Shown here: positions 1-4,895 of the stretch, piece by piece
How the letters are laid out: each line of letters begins with the position of its first letter
How positions within the stretch are numbered: position 1 is the first letter of the stretch
Program-made: the position numbers and the translations under genes
Origin: a virus
DNA length: 24,803 nucleotides
Virus record (IMG/VR): IMGVR_UViG_3300032249_000248
Span: 1 to 24,803 of that record
Direction: 5' to 3' (one strand)
The notes under the pieces: generated by a model
Databases searched by the model: none
Told to the model about the DNA's origin: nothing
What the model saw: only the letters and a program-made list of their open reading frames with translations

Positions 1-3
1 GTG

Positions 4-135
4 CTAATCATCTCCCCACATCCTATCTGGTTCCCCGTCGTAGTCTACTAGGTCGTCAAGTGTATCCTCGTCAAGTTCCTCGTACTCATCATCTAACTCG
101 AATACATCATCATTTAATGGTGGCTCGTAACTCAT
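4..135 (-). CDS. Small, extremely acidic phage protein (43 aa), function unknown
   Basis: The ATG at 135 is preceded by a strong Shine-Dalgarno AGGAGG seven bases upstream, and the frame stays open to TAG at 4-6. Of 43 residues, 20 are Asp or Glu and only one is Arg, so the predicted charge is strongly negative. Its start overlaps the TGA of the upstream gene (132-302) in an ATGA junction, so the two are probably translationally coupled as the last visible genes of the leftward operon. No family is recognised. Short acidic phage proteins are sometimes DNA mimics that block host DNA-binding proteins, but nothing here goes beyond charge to support that. Confidence 0.7.
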   Translation of the reverse strand: MSYEPPLNDDVFELDDEYEELDEDTLDDLVDYDGEPDRMWGDD

Positions 136-302
136 GCGCTTACCTCCTGTTCTAGGTCAAAGACAGCATAGTCGGCAAACTCCTGACCATACTCATCTAC
201 TGTGATGTTGTACGCAATCTTAAGTGCTTGGTCTTCCGACTCTACATCTTCGATAGTAAGCCACTCTTCATACTTCACTCGTACTCGTATACTGTTTACC
301 AT
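132..302 (-). CDS. Small hypothetical protein (56 aa) of the leftward operon
   Basis: The reading frame runs from ATG at 302 to TGA at 132-134. It has an AGAGG-type ribosome site upstream. Its start overlaps the TAA of the upstream gene (TAATG) and its stop overlaps the ATG of the downstream gene (ATGA), which is the normal packing of this operon. The protein begins MVNSIRVRVKYEEWLTI and has alternating beta-type residues, a central Asp/Glu-rich segment and the C-terminal stretch FDLEQEVSA. I do not recognise a family. The overlap on both sides and clean ribosome site support a real gene. Confidence 0.7.
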   Translation of the reverse strand: MVNSIRVRVKYEEWLTIEDVESEDQALKIAYNITVDEYGQEFADYAVFDLEQEVSA

Positions 303-454
303 TATGCTACCTCTCTTAGTAGTAATCGGACTTGCGCTATGCGTGCATTATGTACACTCTCATGCTTGGAAATGTACAATGCTGGTGTACTTGTTAGCAC
401 TTGTAGATAGTCAATTAAGACTTCCCGTAGTTGCTCTCGTTGTTCTGTGGTCAT
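302..454 (-). CDS. Small hypothetical helical protein (50 aa)
   Basis: I chose ATG 454 because AGGATAGGAG lies just upstream; an in-frame extension to 487 exists but has no better ribosome site. The protein begins MTTEQREQLREVLIDYLQVL and is almost entirely helix-forming, with an Arg/Leu-rich end (VRLLLREVA). It starts 8 bp after the stop of the upstream gene (462-686) and its TAA overlaps the next ATG. No family is recognised. It is probably a small regulatory or host-interaction protein of the early cluster, but this is only position-based. Confidence 0.65.
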   Translation of the reverse strand: MTTEQREQLREVLIDYLQVLTSTPALYISKHESVHNARIAQVRLLLREVA

Positions 455-461
455 GATGCTC

Positions 462-686
462 CTATCCTGCGTTCCATGAGGGTACAAATACTCGGTACAC
501 CTCTACATTAGTTAGTTCTTTGCCCCACTTAAGTGCTTCTTCTTGCGTGTTGAATGGTCCGTAGTGGACGAGTCCGTCGACAGTTTGTGTCGAGGTAATC
601 CACCCAGCCACCCACATTCCCTTGAACGGGTCTGTCTGTTCGGCTAACCGAACGCTAGAATCCGAATGAGTCATTGTAGTATCCAC
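462..686 (-). CDS. Small hypothetical protein (up to 74 aa) carrying the palindrome-encoded VRLAEQ segment
   Basis: The longest plausible start is GTG 686, which has GGGGAG five bases upstream and overlaps the end of the amidotransferase gene by 32 bp. Other starts are ATG 674 and ATG 617. The 16-bp palindrome at 638-653 lies between 686 and 617 and is translated as VRLAEQ if the early start is used. If ATG 617 is used, the palindrome lies 20 nt upstream of the start, as in several neighbouring genes, but the ribosome site (AAGGGA) would then be too close. The conserved-looking part is WVAGWITSTQTVDGL followed by HYGPFNTQEEALKWG, a short beta-hairpin plus helix pattern common in small phage proteins. 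Function unknown. Confidence 0.65.
   Translation of the reverse strand: MDTTMTHSDSSVRLAEQTDPFKGMWVAGWITSTQTVDGLVHYGPFNTQEEALKWGKELTNVEVYRVFVPSWNAG
638..653. repeat. GTTCGG palindrome copy a
   Basis: The sequence is GTTCGGCTAACCGAAC, with 6-bp perfect arms and a TA centre. It lies inside the 5' part of the gene at 462-686, where it is read as VRLAEQ, and 20 nt before the alternative start ATG 617. Confidence 0.85.
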
Positions 687-1497
687 TTACTCTCCCCTTT
701 ACATTGTAGGCATACTTGTCCTTCTCTGGTGTCCAGCATAGGCATGTGTCCTGATACATGCCATTGCAATCGTAGCATGTGAAACACATCTCACAGTAAT
801 ACGGATTGGAATCTATCTCTGGGATACCCAAGCAATGAGCGCACTCAGTAATGTATCCGCTTTCTTCGTAACCGCTATCATTGAGCGCCGTAGTCGACGC
901 TTGACTGGGCAATCCTAGATAACTACCCCATGTAGATTGCTTGTAAGTAGAGTTAGACCACCACATGCCTTCGTCGTCCCAGAAGCCTGAACTTTCGTTG
1001 ATGATGTAGCATGTCTCCTTAGCGTTAGGGTCTAGGGTGAACACTACAATCTTGCTACCTAACGACCACTTGCTAACCATAGCCCACACATGGTCGTCAT
1101 CAAGGGCAGTAACACCACCCATAGCAGGTAATGTATCCTCTGCAAAGATGCGCGTGTCACTTCTGCGGTCACCTGCTGAGATGTTGATGTCAAGAATACC
1201 ATTGTGTGCTAGGTAAGTATCGTAACTATTCTTGACCTTGAATGGGTGACAGTTCTCCTCATTCTTGACACCATGCGTAGCATAGCGAGCGTGGAACATA
1301 GCATAACTAGACGGGAACTCTTTGCGTACTTCTAGGAATTGTTTGATTACTTTCTTACTTGACATGCCACGACCTGTGACAATGCCATAAGGCGTGATGA
1401 CTGCAAAGCCGAAGCCATGCGGATTATTACATGATGCACATTCCAAGTCCTTCTTACGAGGCGTGGAATTAGGCGAGGCTACAACGAGTAGACACAT
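655..1497 (-). CDS. Class II glutamine amidotransferase-like Ntn hydrolase with C-terminal zinc-ribbon tail
   Basis: The 280-residue protein begins Met-Cys, so removal of Met would expose Cys2 as the N-terminal nucleophile of class II glutamine amidotransferases. These enzymes hydrolyse glutamine to glutamate and pass ammonia to a partner synthetase. Visible family motifs are HARYATHG (69-76), HPF (84-86), AHNGIL (97-102) and SDTRIFAED (113-121). After about residue 215 there is a Cys-rich tail with CxxC-type pairs (C219/C222, C235/C238, C241/C244, C252/C254) that probably binds zinc. The ATG immediately follows the amidoligase stop, and the palindrome at 1515-1530 with a GTGAG ribosome site lies just upstream. 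The partner is probably the adjacent amidoligase, and the product is unknown. No other GAT-dependent synthetase domain is in the window. Confidence 0.85.
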   Translation of the reverse strand: MCLLVVASPNSTPRKKDLECASCNNPHGFGFAVITPYGIVTGRGMSSKKVIKQFLEVRKEFPSSYAMFHARYATHGVKNEENCHPFKVKNSYDTYLAHNGILDINISAGDRRSDTRIFAEDTLPAMGGVTALDDDHVWAMVSKWSLGSKIVVFTLDPNAKETCYIINESSGFWDDEGMWWSNSTYKQSTWGSYLGLPSQASTTALNDSGYEESGYITECAHCLGIPEIDSNPYYCEMCFTCYDCNGMYQDTCLCWTPEKDKYAYNVKGRVSGYYNDSFGF

Positions 1498-2739
1498 TTA
1501 GTTGCTCACATTCTGTTCGGCTAACCGAACGATAGGTAGTTTATTCATACGTTCATTGAGTTCTGGATACAGTTCTATATTTTCTGCAATGTAGGACATG
1601 AATTGGCTTTGGTGCAGAGCACCATTGCGCACATCTTGAACAGTAAGGGTTCGGGTGTACTCAACGCTGGCATGCGCTAAGTCTATCTGGGCTTTGATGG
1701 TGTTACCATTGACGCTACCTCGGAAGATACGCATCTCTAGTGTCTCTCTGTTATTGGTATTGACTGCTGAATAGCGGTCACTATTGTAATCTGTACTTAA
1801 CTTGTGCTTGAATTGTCGCGTAGTGGTAATTTCGTACCCTGTATCCTCGCTCCATAAACGCTCACCATTACTATCGCGCTTGTAATCATTGCGATAGATG
1901 TCTGTGAACTTAGCCCATTGGTCAGAGGTGCGACCAGCAAGCGTTGAGTAGAACTCAGGATTAGAATACACAAGGTTGAGGAAGCGGTGCATGTGCGCAC
2001 CACCATTAAACCCTGTGCGTGAGATGTGAATGTGCAAACCACATGTCTTGGTATCCCATGACTTGACTCGGTATGCACTGTTGCTACGCAACTGTTCTAG
2101 TGTATCCCATAACTCTTGTGCTTCATTCTTGAAGAACTCATGAGACATAGGGTGTGTGACTATCTCGAAGCCACTATTAAGTGAGCCGTCATGCTTAAGA
2201 TAGGCTAGGTCTAACGCTTCTAGTTGGTGTGCATAAGTAGAGGCTTCACGCAGGTTATGACCTGCTTCTACCTCTATCTCTAGACCGAAGAACAAGCGTT
2301 CATTCTTATCTACACTATGGAAGATAGCATCAGGTCTGTAACTGTAATCGTGAATGATACGACCACCTTCATCATCTGAACAACTATCGCAACCATCAGA
2401 GTTCCATTCATCACATGAGTCGCACCAGTAGGCATCATTGAGGCACATCTCGCACCAATGCTCCTGTCGGTCTGATACATAGGAAGTGCCGTATGAATTG
2501 TATTCCTCACATGATTCGCACCAATAAGCACGATTCTCGGTACATGAGTTACACCACATGTCGCCGTCAACTACATGAAAGTCGTCATTGGTAGAGCCTA
2601 TGTTGTCACATCTATAACATGTTTGTACGCACTCGCTACATACAATGTCCTCATAGATAGTTGTAATCGCATCATCTTCCGTCATGTCGATTAAACATAC
2701 CGCACACGATACAGAGACTTCTTTGATTTCATCTGTCAT
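1498..2739 (-). CDS. Zinc-ribbon amidoligase (Amidoligase_2-like, glutamine-synthetase-fold COOH-NH2 ligase)
   Basis: The 413-residue protein has two parts. Residues 12-120 are a tandem array of CxxC pairs (for example C12/C15, C34/C37, C41/C44, C63/C66, C74/C77, C96/C99, C106/C109, C117/C120), indicating several zinc ribbons. Residues 148-370 carry the amidoligase signature: FGLEIEVEAG (151-160), HDGSL (183-187), FEIVTHP (191-197), GLHIHIS (234-240) and ETLEMRIFRGSVN (332-344), with the acidic and His residues expected for metal and ATP binding. Family members join a carboxylate to an amine using ATP. It abuts the amidotransferase gene, which could supply ammonia. The promoter at 2802-2830 and palindrome at 2755-2770 precede it. 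The last codons contain another palindrome (1515-1530), translated VRLAEQ. Substrate is unknown. Confidence 0.85.
   Translation of the reverse strand: MTDEIKEVSVSCAVCLIDMTEDDAITTIYEDIVCSECVQTCYRCDNIGSTNDDFHVVDGDMWCNSCTENRAYWCESCEEYNSYGTSYVSDRQEHWCEMCLNDAYWCDSCDEWNSDGCDSCSDDEGGRIIHDYSYRPDAIFHSVDKNERLFFGLEIEVEAGHNLREASTYAHQLEALDLAYLKHDGSLNSGFEIVTHPMSHEFFKNEAQELWDTLEQLRSNSAYRVKSWDTKTCGLHIHISRTGFNGGAHMHRFLNLVYSNPEFYSTLAGRTSDQWAKFTDIYRNDYKRDSNGERLWSEDTGYEITTTRQFKHKLSTDYNSDRYSAVNTNNRETLEMRIFRGSVNGNTIKAQIDLAHASVEYTRTLTVQDVRNGALHQSQFMSYIAENIELYPELNERMNKLPIVRLAEQNVSN
1515..1530. repeat. GTTCGG palindrome copy b
   Basis: The sequence is GTTCGGCTAACCGAAC. It lies in the last codons of the amidoligase gene (read as VRLAEQ) and ends 17 nt before the amidotransferase start. 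On the minus strand it is followed by AGAATGTGAG, the ribosome site. Confidence 0.85.
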
Positions 2740-2754
2740 TTGATTACCTTTCTC

Positions 2755-2770
2755 GTTCGTTTAACCGAAC
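2755..2770. repeat. GTTCGG palindrome copy c (one mismatch)
   Basis: The sequence is GTTCGTTTAACCGAAC. It ends 15 nt before the amidoligase start, between the promoter at 2802-2830 and the ribosome site GAGAAAGGTAA. Confidence 0.8.
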
Positions 2771-2801
2771 AACCTGAACCATTGCGCTTTGCAATAGTCT
2801 T

Positions 2802-2830
2802 ATTCTATCATGCATTTATTTTACTGTCAA
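2802..2830 (-). promoter_or_regulatory. Leftward promoter, TTGACA-17-TAGAAT, for the amidoligase/amidotransferase genes
   Basis: Read on the minus strand, -35 TTGACA (2825-2830) is a perfect consensus box, and -10 TAGAAT (2802-2807) lies 17 bp away. The -35 and most of the spacer are within the last codons of the gene at 2808-2975. A short hairpin (ATTGC/GCAAT, 2781-2795) and palindrome copy c follow before the amidoligase start at 2739. Confidence 0.75.
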
Positions 2831-2975
2831 TCATGGCATCATTCATGCGTGAGCGAATGTCCTGCATTTCAGACACCAATGCCTTAAAGTCGTTACGCTT
2901 GTGACCTTCTTCTTGCATGCGCAAAGCACCCATAATGGCACTCCACTCACGCTCGGAGAGTTCAATAGTAATCAT
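2808..2975 (-). CDS. Small hypothetical protein (55 aa) whose 3' end contains a promoter
   Basis: The ATG at 2975 overlaps the TGA of the upstream gene (2972-2974), and the frame ends at TGA 2808-2810. The protein begins MITIELSEREWSAIMGALR and is predicted mainly helical and charged; no family is recognised. The last codons overlap the -35 element TTGACA and spacer of the leftward promoter that drives the amidoligase gene, so the 3' end serves both as coding sequence and as promoter. The gene is supported by ATGA coupling and codon-like composition rather than homology. Confidence 0.65.
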   Translation of the reverse strand: MITIELSEREWSAIMGALRMQEEGHKRNDFKALVSEMQDIRSRMNDAMIDSKINA

Positions 2976-3157
2976 CTCTGGTAACTCATAACAGTCTCAT
3001 AGACAGCATCATCTAATTGACCGATAAGTTCTGACCACTCGCTCTGCGACAGGTCATGCCCAAGAATTTCCTGGACAAGTTGATAATCTAGTCGGGATTC
3101 CCATAAGTTTGTGTCGGAAATCGCGTTGGCTACGAGTTCATCTGCGGTTGGGTACAT
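2972..3157 (-). CDS. Small hypothetical protein (61 aa)
   Basis: ATG 3157 is chosen over the in-frame GTG 3166 because GGAG lies ten bases before it and almost on top of the GTG. The protein begins MYPTADELVANAISDTNL and continues with a helical acidic pattern (VQEILGHDLSQSEWSELIGQL), ending MSYQR. The start lies 3 bp past the stop of the upstream small membrane-like gene (TAA at 3160-3162), and its own TGA overlaps the ATG of the next gene. No family is recognised. It is the second gene of the operon that begins at the promoter at 3461-3489. Confidence 0.7.
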   Translation of the reverse strand: MYPTADELVANAISDTNLWESRLDYQLVQEILGHDLSQSEWSELIGQLDDAVYETVMSYQR

Positions 3158-3159
3158 GA

Positions 3160-3309
3160 TTACCACGCTCCACGAATACGCTTAGCAAGGCGAAGCACTA
3201 CGACTACACCAAGAATAGTAAGCCATGCTCGGTGCATTAAGTACAGGTCACCGAAGTATGTCTCAATGTTGATACTCCATTTGCTTATCTCTAAGTTGAA
3301 CAGTTGCAT
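3160..3309 (-). CDS. Small single-pass membrane-like protein (49 aa)
   Basis: This short frame begins at ATG 3309, with AAAGGTAAG upstream and the palindrome at 3328-3343 ending 18 nt before the start, the same arrangement as at the amidoligase gene. It ends at TAA 3160-3162. The C-terminal half contains a hydrophobic segment, AWLTILGVVVVLRLAKR, followed by basic residues, so a single membrane helix with a positively charged cytoplasmic end is plausible. The N-terminal half (MQLFNLEISKWSINIETYF) is amphipathic. No family is recognised. It could be a small inner-membrane or exclusion-type protein; that is a guess from topology only. Confidence 0.55.
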   Translation of the reverse strand: MQLFNLEISKWSINIETYFGDLYLMHRAWLTILGVVVVLRLAKRIRGAW

Positions 3310-3327
3310 TTACTTACCTTTCGATTC

Positions 3328-3343
3328 GTTCGGTTAGCCGAAC
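3328..3343. repeat. GTTCGG palindrome copy d
   Basis: The sequence is GTTCGGTTAGCCGAAC. It ends 18 nt before the start of the small membrane-like gene and adjoins the GATAACAA inverted repeat. Confidence 0.85.
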
Positions 3344-3345
3344 AG

Positions 3346-3362
3346 GATAACAATTTGTTATC
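3346..3362. repeat. 17-bp inverted repeat, operator-like (GATAACAA/TTGTTATC)
   Basis: The two 8-base arms are perfect inverted copies separated by one base. The element lies 2 bp from the GTTCGG palindrome and within the transcribed leader of the leftward operon. It could be a repressor or activator site, or a stem in RNA. Confidence 0.6.
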
Positions 3363-3460
3363 ACGCGCTCACCGCTGGACTCGCACCAGCGTAACTACCT
3401 ATCGTGAGCCACCAGCCTACACCTGCCCAAATTCAGGGTAGGCTATCCGCTTAAGGCTTT

Positions 3461-3489
3461 AGTATAGCATGGATAGAACTTTAGGTCAA
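3461..3489 (-). promoter_or_regulatory. Leftward promoter, TTGACC-17-TATACT
   Basis: Read on the minus strand, the -35 TTGACC (3484-3489) and -10 TATACT (3461-3466) are separated by exactly 17 bp. The -35 overlaps the stop codon of the upstream gene (3486-3695). The spacer contains CTATCCATGC, also present in the promoter at 3905-3933. It drives the structured leader and the genes from 3309 leftward. Confidence 0.75.
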
Positions 3490-3695
3490 ACACCCATTTC
3501 ATCAGTATTTTCGAGAATAAACTCGTTGAGTTCTAGAGCGTCAATCATTTCGCGTAAGGCTGTGTAACCCATACGAAAATCTCCTACTTTTTGGCGTTCT
3601 TGCATTTTGTTTAGCAACTCCTTGAAGCGCTTTTTACCTGCTTCCCACTCTATGTCTATCTCATCATAGGTGGCGCAATCATGCATGTCTTTCAT
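3486..3695 (-). CDS. Small hypothetical protein (69 aa), helical
   Basis: ATG 3695 has AAGGAG eight bases upstream, and the start overlaps the TGA of the preceding small gene (ATGA). The protein begins MKDMHDCATYDEIDIEWEAG, has a Lys-rich helix (KKRFKELLNKMQERQKV) and an acidic end (LENTDEMGV). No family is recognised. Its stop codon lies inside the -35 box of the next promoter, so this gene and the one upstream form a short transcription unit of their own from the promoter at 3905-3933, with possible read-through. Confidence 0.7.
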   Translation of the reverse strand: MKDMHDCATYDEIDIEWEAGKKRFKELLNKMQERQKVGDFRMGYTALREMIDALELNEFILENTDEMGV

Positions 3696-3826
3696 TGTGA
3701 CTCCTTATTGGAAGCCTCAGCCATAGCACGCACACCGCGTTCATGGCGTTCTTGCTCTGCACGCTTCTCATTTAAGATGTTGGTCTGTACTTCTAAGTGA
3801 GTGATTAACTCATCTAGGTTTAGCAT
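3692..3826 (-). CDS. Small hypothetical charged helical protein (44 aa)
   Basis: The frame runs from ATG 3826 to TGA 3692-3694. The palindrome at 3843-3858 ends 16 nt upstream, and AGAAAGTGAG in between provides the ribosome site. The protein starts MLNLDELITHLEVQTNIL and continues with a highly charged helix (NEKRAEQERHERGVR). It is coupled to the next gene by an ATGA overlap. No family is recognised. It is the first gene after the promoter at 3905-3933. Confidence 0.65.
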   Translation of the reverse strand: MLNLDELITHLEVQTNILNEKRAEQERHERGVRAMAEASNKESQ

Positions 3827-3842
3827 TTCGTTCTCACTTTCT

Positions 3843-3858
3843 ATTCGGTTAACCGAAC
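3843..3858. repeat. GTTCGG palindrome copy e (perfect core)
   Basis: The sequence is ATTCGGTTAACCGAAC; the central 14 bp are a perfect palindrome. It ends 16 nt before ATG 3826, in the leader of the promoter at 3905-3933. Confidence 0.85.
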
Positions 3859-3904
3859 AACGATTGTCGGTTCTCAGTAAGTATAACTCTTGCTGATAGA
3901 CACT

Positions 3905-3933
3905 AGTCTAGCATGGATAGAAGTTCTTGTCTA
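3905..3933 (-). promoter_or_regulatory. Leftward promoter, TAGACA-17-TAGACT
   Basis: Read on the minus strand, -35 TAGACA (3928-3933) and -10 TAGACT (3905-3910) are 17 bp apart. The spacer shares the block CTATCCATGCTA with the promoter at 3461-3489, so the two are probably related copies. Palindrome copy f lies 5 bp upstream of the -35. Confidence 0.65.
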
Positions 3934-3938
3934 TCACC

Positions 3939-3954
3939 ATTCGGTTAGCCGAAC
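3939..3954. repeat. GTTCGG palindrome copy f (upstream of a promoter)
   Basis: The sequence is ATTCGGTTAGCCGAAC. Unlike most copies it does not precede a start codon directly. It abuts the upstream side of the -35 box at 3928-3933, a position typical of an activator or repressor site. Confidence 0.8.
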
Positions 3955-4116
3955 GGGGGCAGGTCGCTGGCGTGCATCAGTGGCTGGGAAGTTTGTGTCG
4001 GATTAAGTTGTTGCCGTTGCTCGGGCTATTCGGTTTGTGTTGGTTTGTGTCGGGACGACCAAAATTTTTGGACAAAAAAATAACCCCCGCTTTCGCGGGG
4101 GCTACTTTCTTTCTGC
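3955..4116. other. Intergenic spacer with terminator, short palindrome and GTTTGTGTCGG repeats
   Basis: No convincing gene is present. It holds the element GTTTGTGTCGG at 3991-4001 and 4043-4053, with a one-mismatch copy at 4033-4043. It also holds a perfect inverted repeat CCAAAA-T-TTTTGG (4059-4071) and the terminator at 4073-4102. A plus-strand reading frame over the region lacks a ribosome site and runs through the terminator and palindrome. Confidence 0.6.
4073..4102 (-). terminator. Rho-independent terminator of the gene at 4117-4722
   Basis: On the minus strand a 7-bp GC-rich stem (CCCCCGC/GCGGGGG, 4084-4101, GAAA tetraloop) is followed by TTATTTTTTT. It lies 15 bp past the stop codon of the gene. 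The plus-strand orientation lacks a clean T-run, so it acts mainly leftward. Confidence 0.85.
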
Positions 4117-4722
4117 TTATGCGTTAATCATCTTACCCTCTAGAACTGCATGGATTTCCGCGATTTGGTCCTGCTGGTTTTCGCTTAACCCTGCAAAATC
4201 TAGCGCGGTGAAGTAAGCGAGGATTTCCGCGAGGGTATCCTTTGGAGCCTTTGCAGACTTCTCAGCCTTTGGAGCCTTTGCAGACTTATCGTTCTTGTTC
4301 TTGCGAACTGTTGCGATTTCTTTCTGGAGCGCATCTAGTGACTTAATCTGCTCACCATTTCCCGCGCCTAGTAGGTCGTATGAGGCTGATGCGGTTGATA
4401 ATTGCTTAGCGATTGGCAGGGCGCGGAAGTCCGCATGCAGGGCGCGGAGTTTCGACCATGTAGGCAGGGCGGGCGCGTGAGATGACTTCACGAATGAGGA
4501 CACTTTGCCCGAATCCTCTAACCCTTTGATGAACTTCTTTTGGTCGTTCACAGATAAGCGACTTTCAAGAACCATAGTTGCGGATAGGTTTTCGATTGCC
4601 TTGATGATTTCACTTTCTGACTTTGCAGAAGTTGAGCAGACCGAAACCCATGCCGAGGTGAGTTTTGGAGCCTTAATTACGATTGTGTTCTTTGGTGCTT
4701 TCTTTGCTGTTGCTGTTGTCAT
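4117..4722 (-). CDS. Hypothetical phage protein (201 aa) with Lys/Ala-rich linker
   Basis: ATG 4722 follows palindrome copy g by 18 nt, with AGAAATGGAAA between. The protein begins MTTATAKKAPKNTIVIKAPK. The middle has a helical region with a Ser-rich, Trp-containing stretch. A low-complexity linker at about residues 145-162 contains SAKAPK twice, and the C-terminal helical part is rich in Asp and Gln (ENQQDQIAEIHAVLEG). The linker arises from a 22-bp direct DNA repeat (4239-4260 and 4266-4287, 27-bp period). The gene is monocistronic, being followed by a strong terminator, and is the first leftward gene from the control region. No family is recognised; an early regulatory or nucleic-acid-associated role is possible because of the basic termini and position. 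Confidence 0.8.
   Translation of the reverse strand: MTTATAKKAPKNTIVIKAPKLTSAWVSVCSTSAKSESEIIKAIENLSATMVLESRLSVNDQKKFIKGLEDSGKVSSFVKSSHAPALPTWSKLRALHADFRALPIAKQLSTASASYDLLGAGNGEQIKSLDALQKEIATVRKNKNDKSAKAPKAEKSAKAPKDTLAEILAYFTALDFAGLSENQQDQIAEIHAVLEGKMINA
4239..4287. repeat. Tandem 27-bp-period direct repeat inside the gene at 4117-4722
   Basis: A 22-bp unit at 4239-4260 recurs exactly at 4266-4287. It encodes the repeated SAKAPK linker and has probably expanded by slippage. It keeps the frame (9 codons). Confidence 0.85.
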
Positions 4723-4740
4723 TTGGGTTTTTCCATTTCT

Positions 4741-4756
4741 ATTCGGTTAGCCGAAT
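4741..4756. repeat. GTTCGG palindrome copy g
   Basis: The sequence is ATTCGGTTAGCCGAAT. It ends 18 nt before the start at 4722. A related palindrome, ATTCGT-TAC-ACGAAT, lies at 4773-4787. Confidence 0.85.
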
Positions 4757-4895
4757 GAGGCGGAGTTGCCTAATTCGTTACACGAATCCTACCATCAAAA
4801 AAGGTTTTGCAACACCATGCAGGGCAGGGCAGGGCTAGGCGTGTTGAGCGTGGCGCGTGAGCGTGAGCCTGTGCGGAGCGCGTGGCGTGGGGTCT

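Larger units (their letters stand above)
3328..3455 (-). ncRNA. Structured 5' leader of the leftward operon (candidate cis-regulatory RNA)
   Basis: From the predicted transcription start near 3454, the leftward leader contains an 11-bp stem (AGCCTAC plus CCTG pairing with CAGG plus GTAGGCT, 3414-3444, one bulge). Next is a nested element in which GCTCAC pairs with GTGAGC (3367-3372 with 3404-3409) and encloses a hairpin CGCTGG/CCAGCG (3373-3391). A 17-bp inverted repeat GATAACAA-T-TTGTTATC follows (3346-3362), and then the GTTCGG palindrome (3328-3343). The enclosed hairpin has a tRNA T-arm-like loop on the minus strand (TGCGAGT), but no full cloverleaf can be drawn. The structures occupy essentially the whole untranslated leader, so a regulatory or protective role is likely. 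No known riboswitch class is recognised. Confidence 0.5.

Noticed and set aside
3367-3409. Possible tRNA on the minus strand
   Set aside because: Only a T-arm-like loop and a 6-bp acceptor-like stem exist; D-arm, anticodon arm and CCA are missing, so it is treated as leader structure.
3927-4127. Plus-strand reading frame over the terminator spacer
   Set aside because: No ribosome site, runs through a promoter spacer, palindrome f and the leftward terminator, and the product is not like its neighbours.
4295-4750. Plus-strand frames opposite the 201-residue gene
   Set aside because: They are shadow frames of the leftward gene, which has a leader, ribosome site and terminator.
4786-4813. Leftward promoter for the gene at 4117-4722
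   Set aside because: TAGGAT and TTGCAA are present on the minus strand but only 15 bp apart, so the pair is too weak to annotate.
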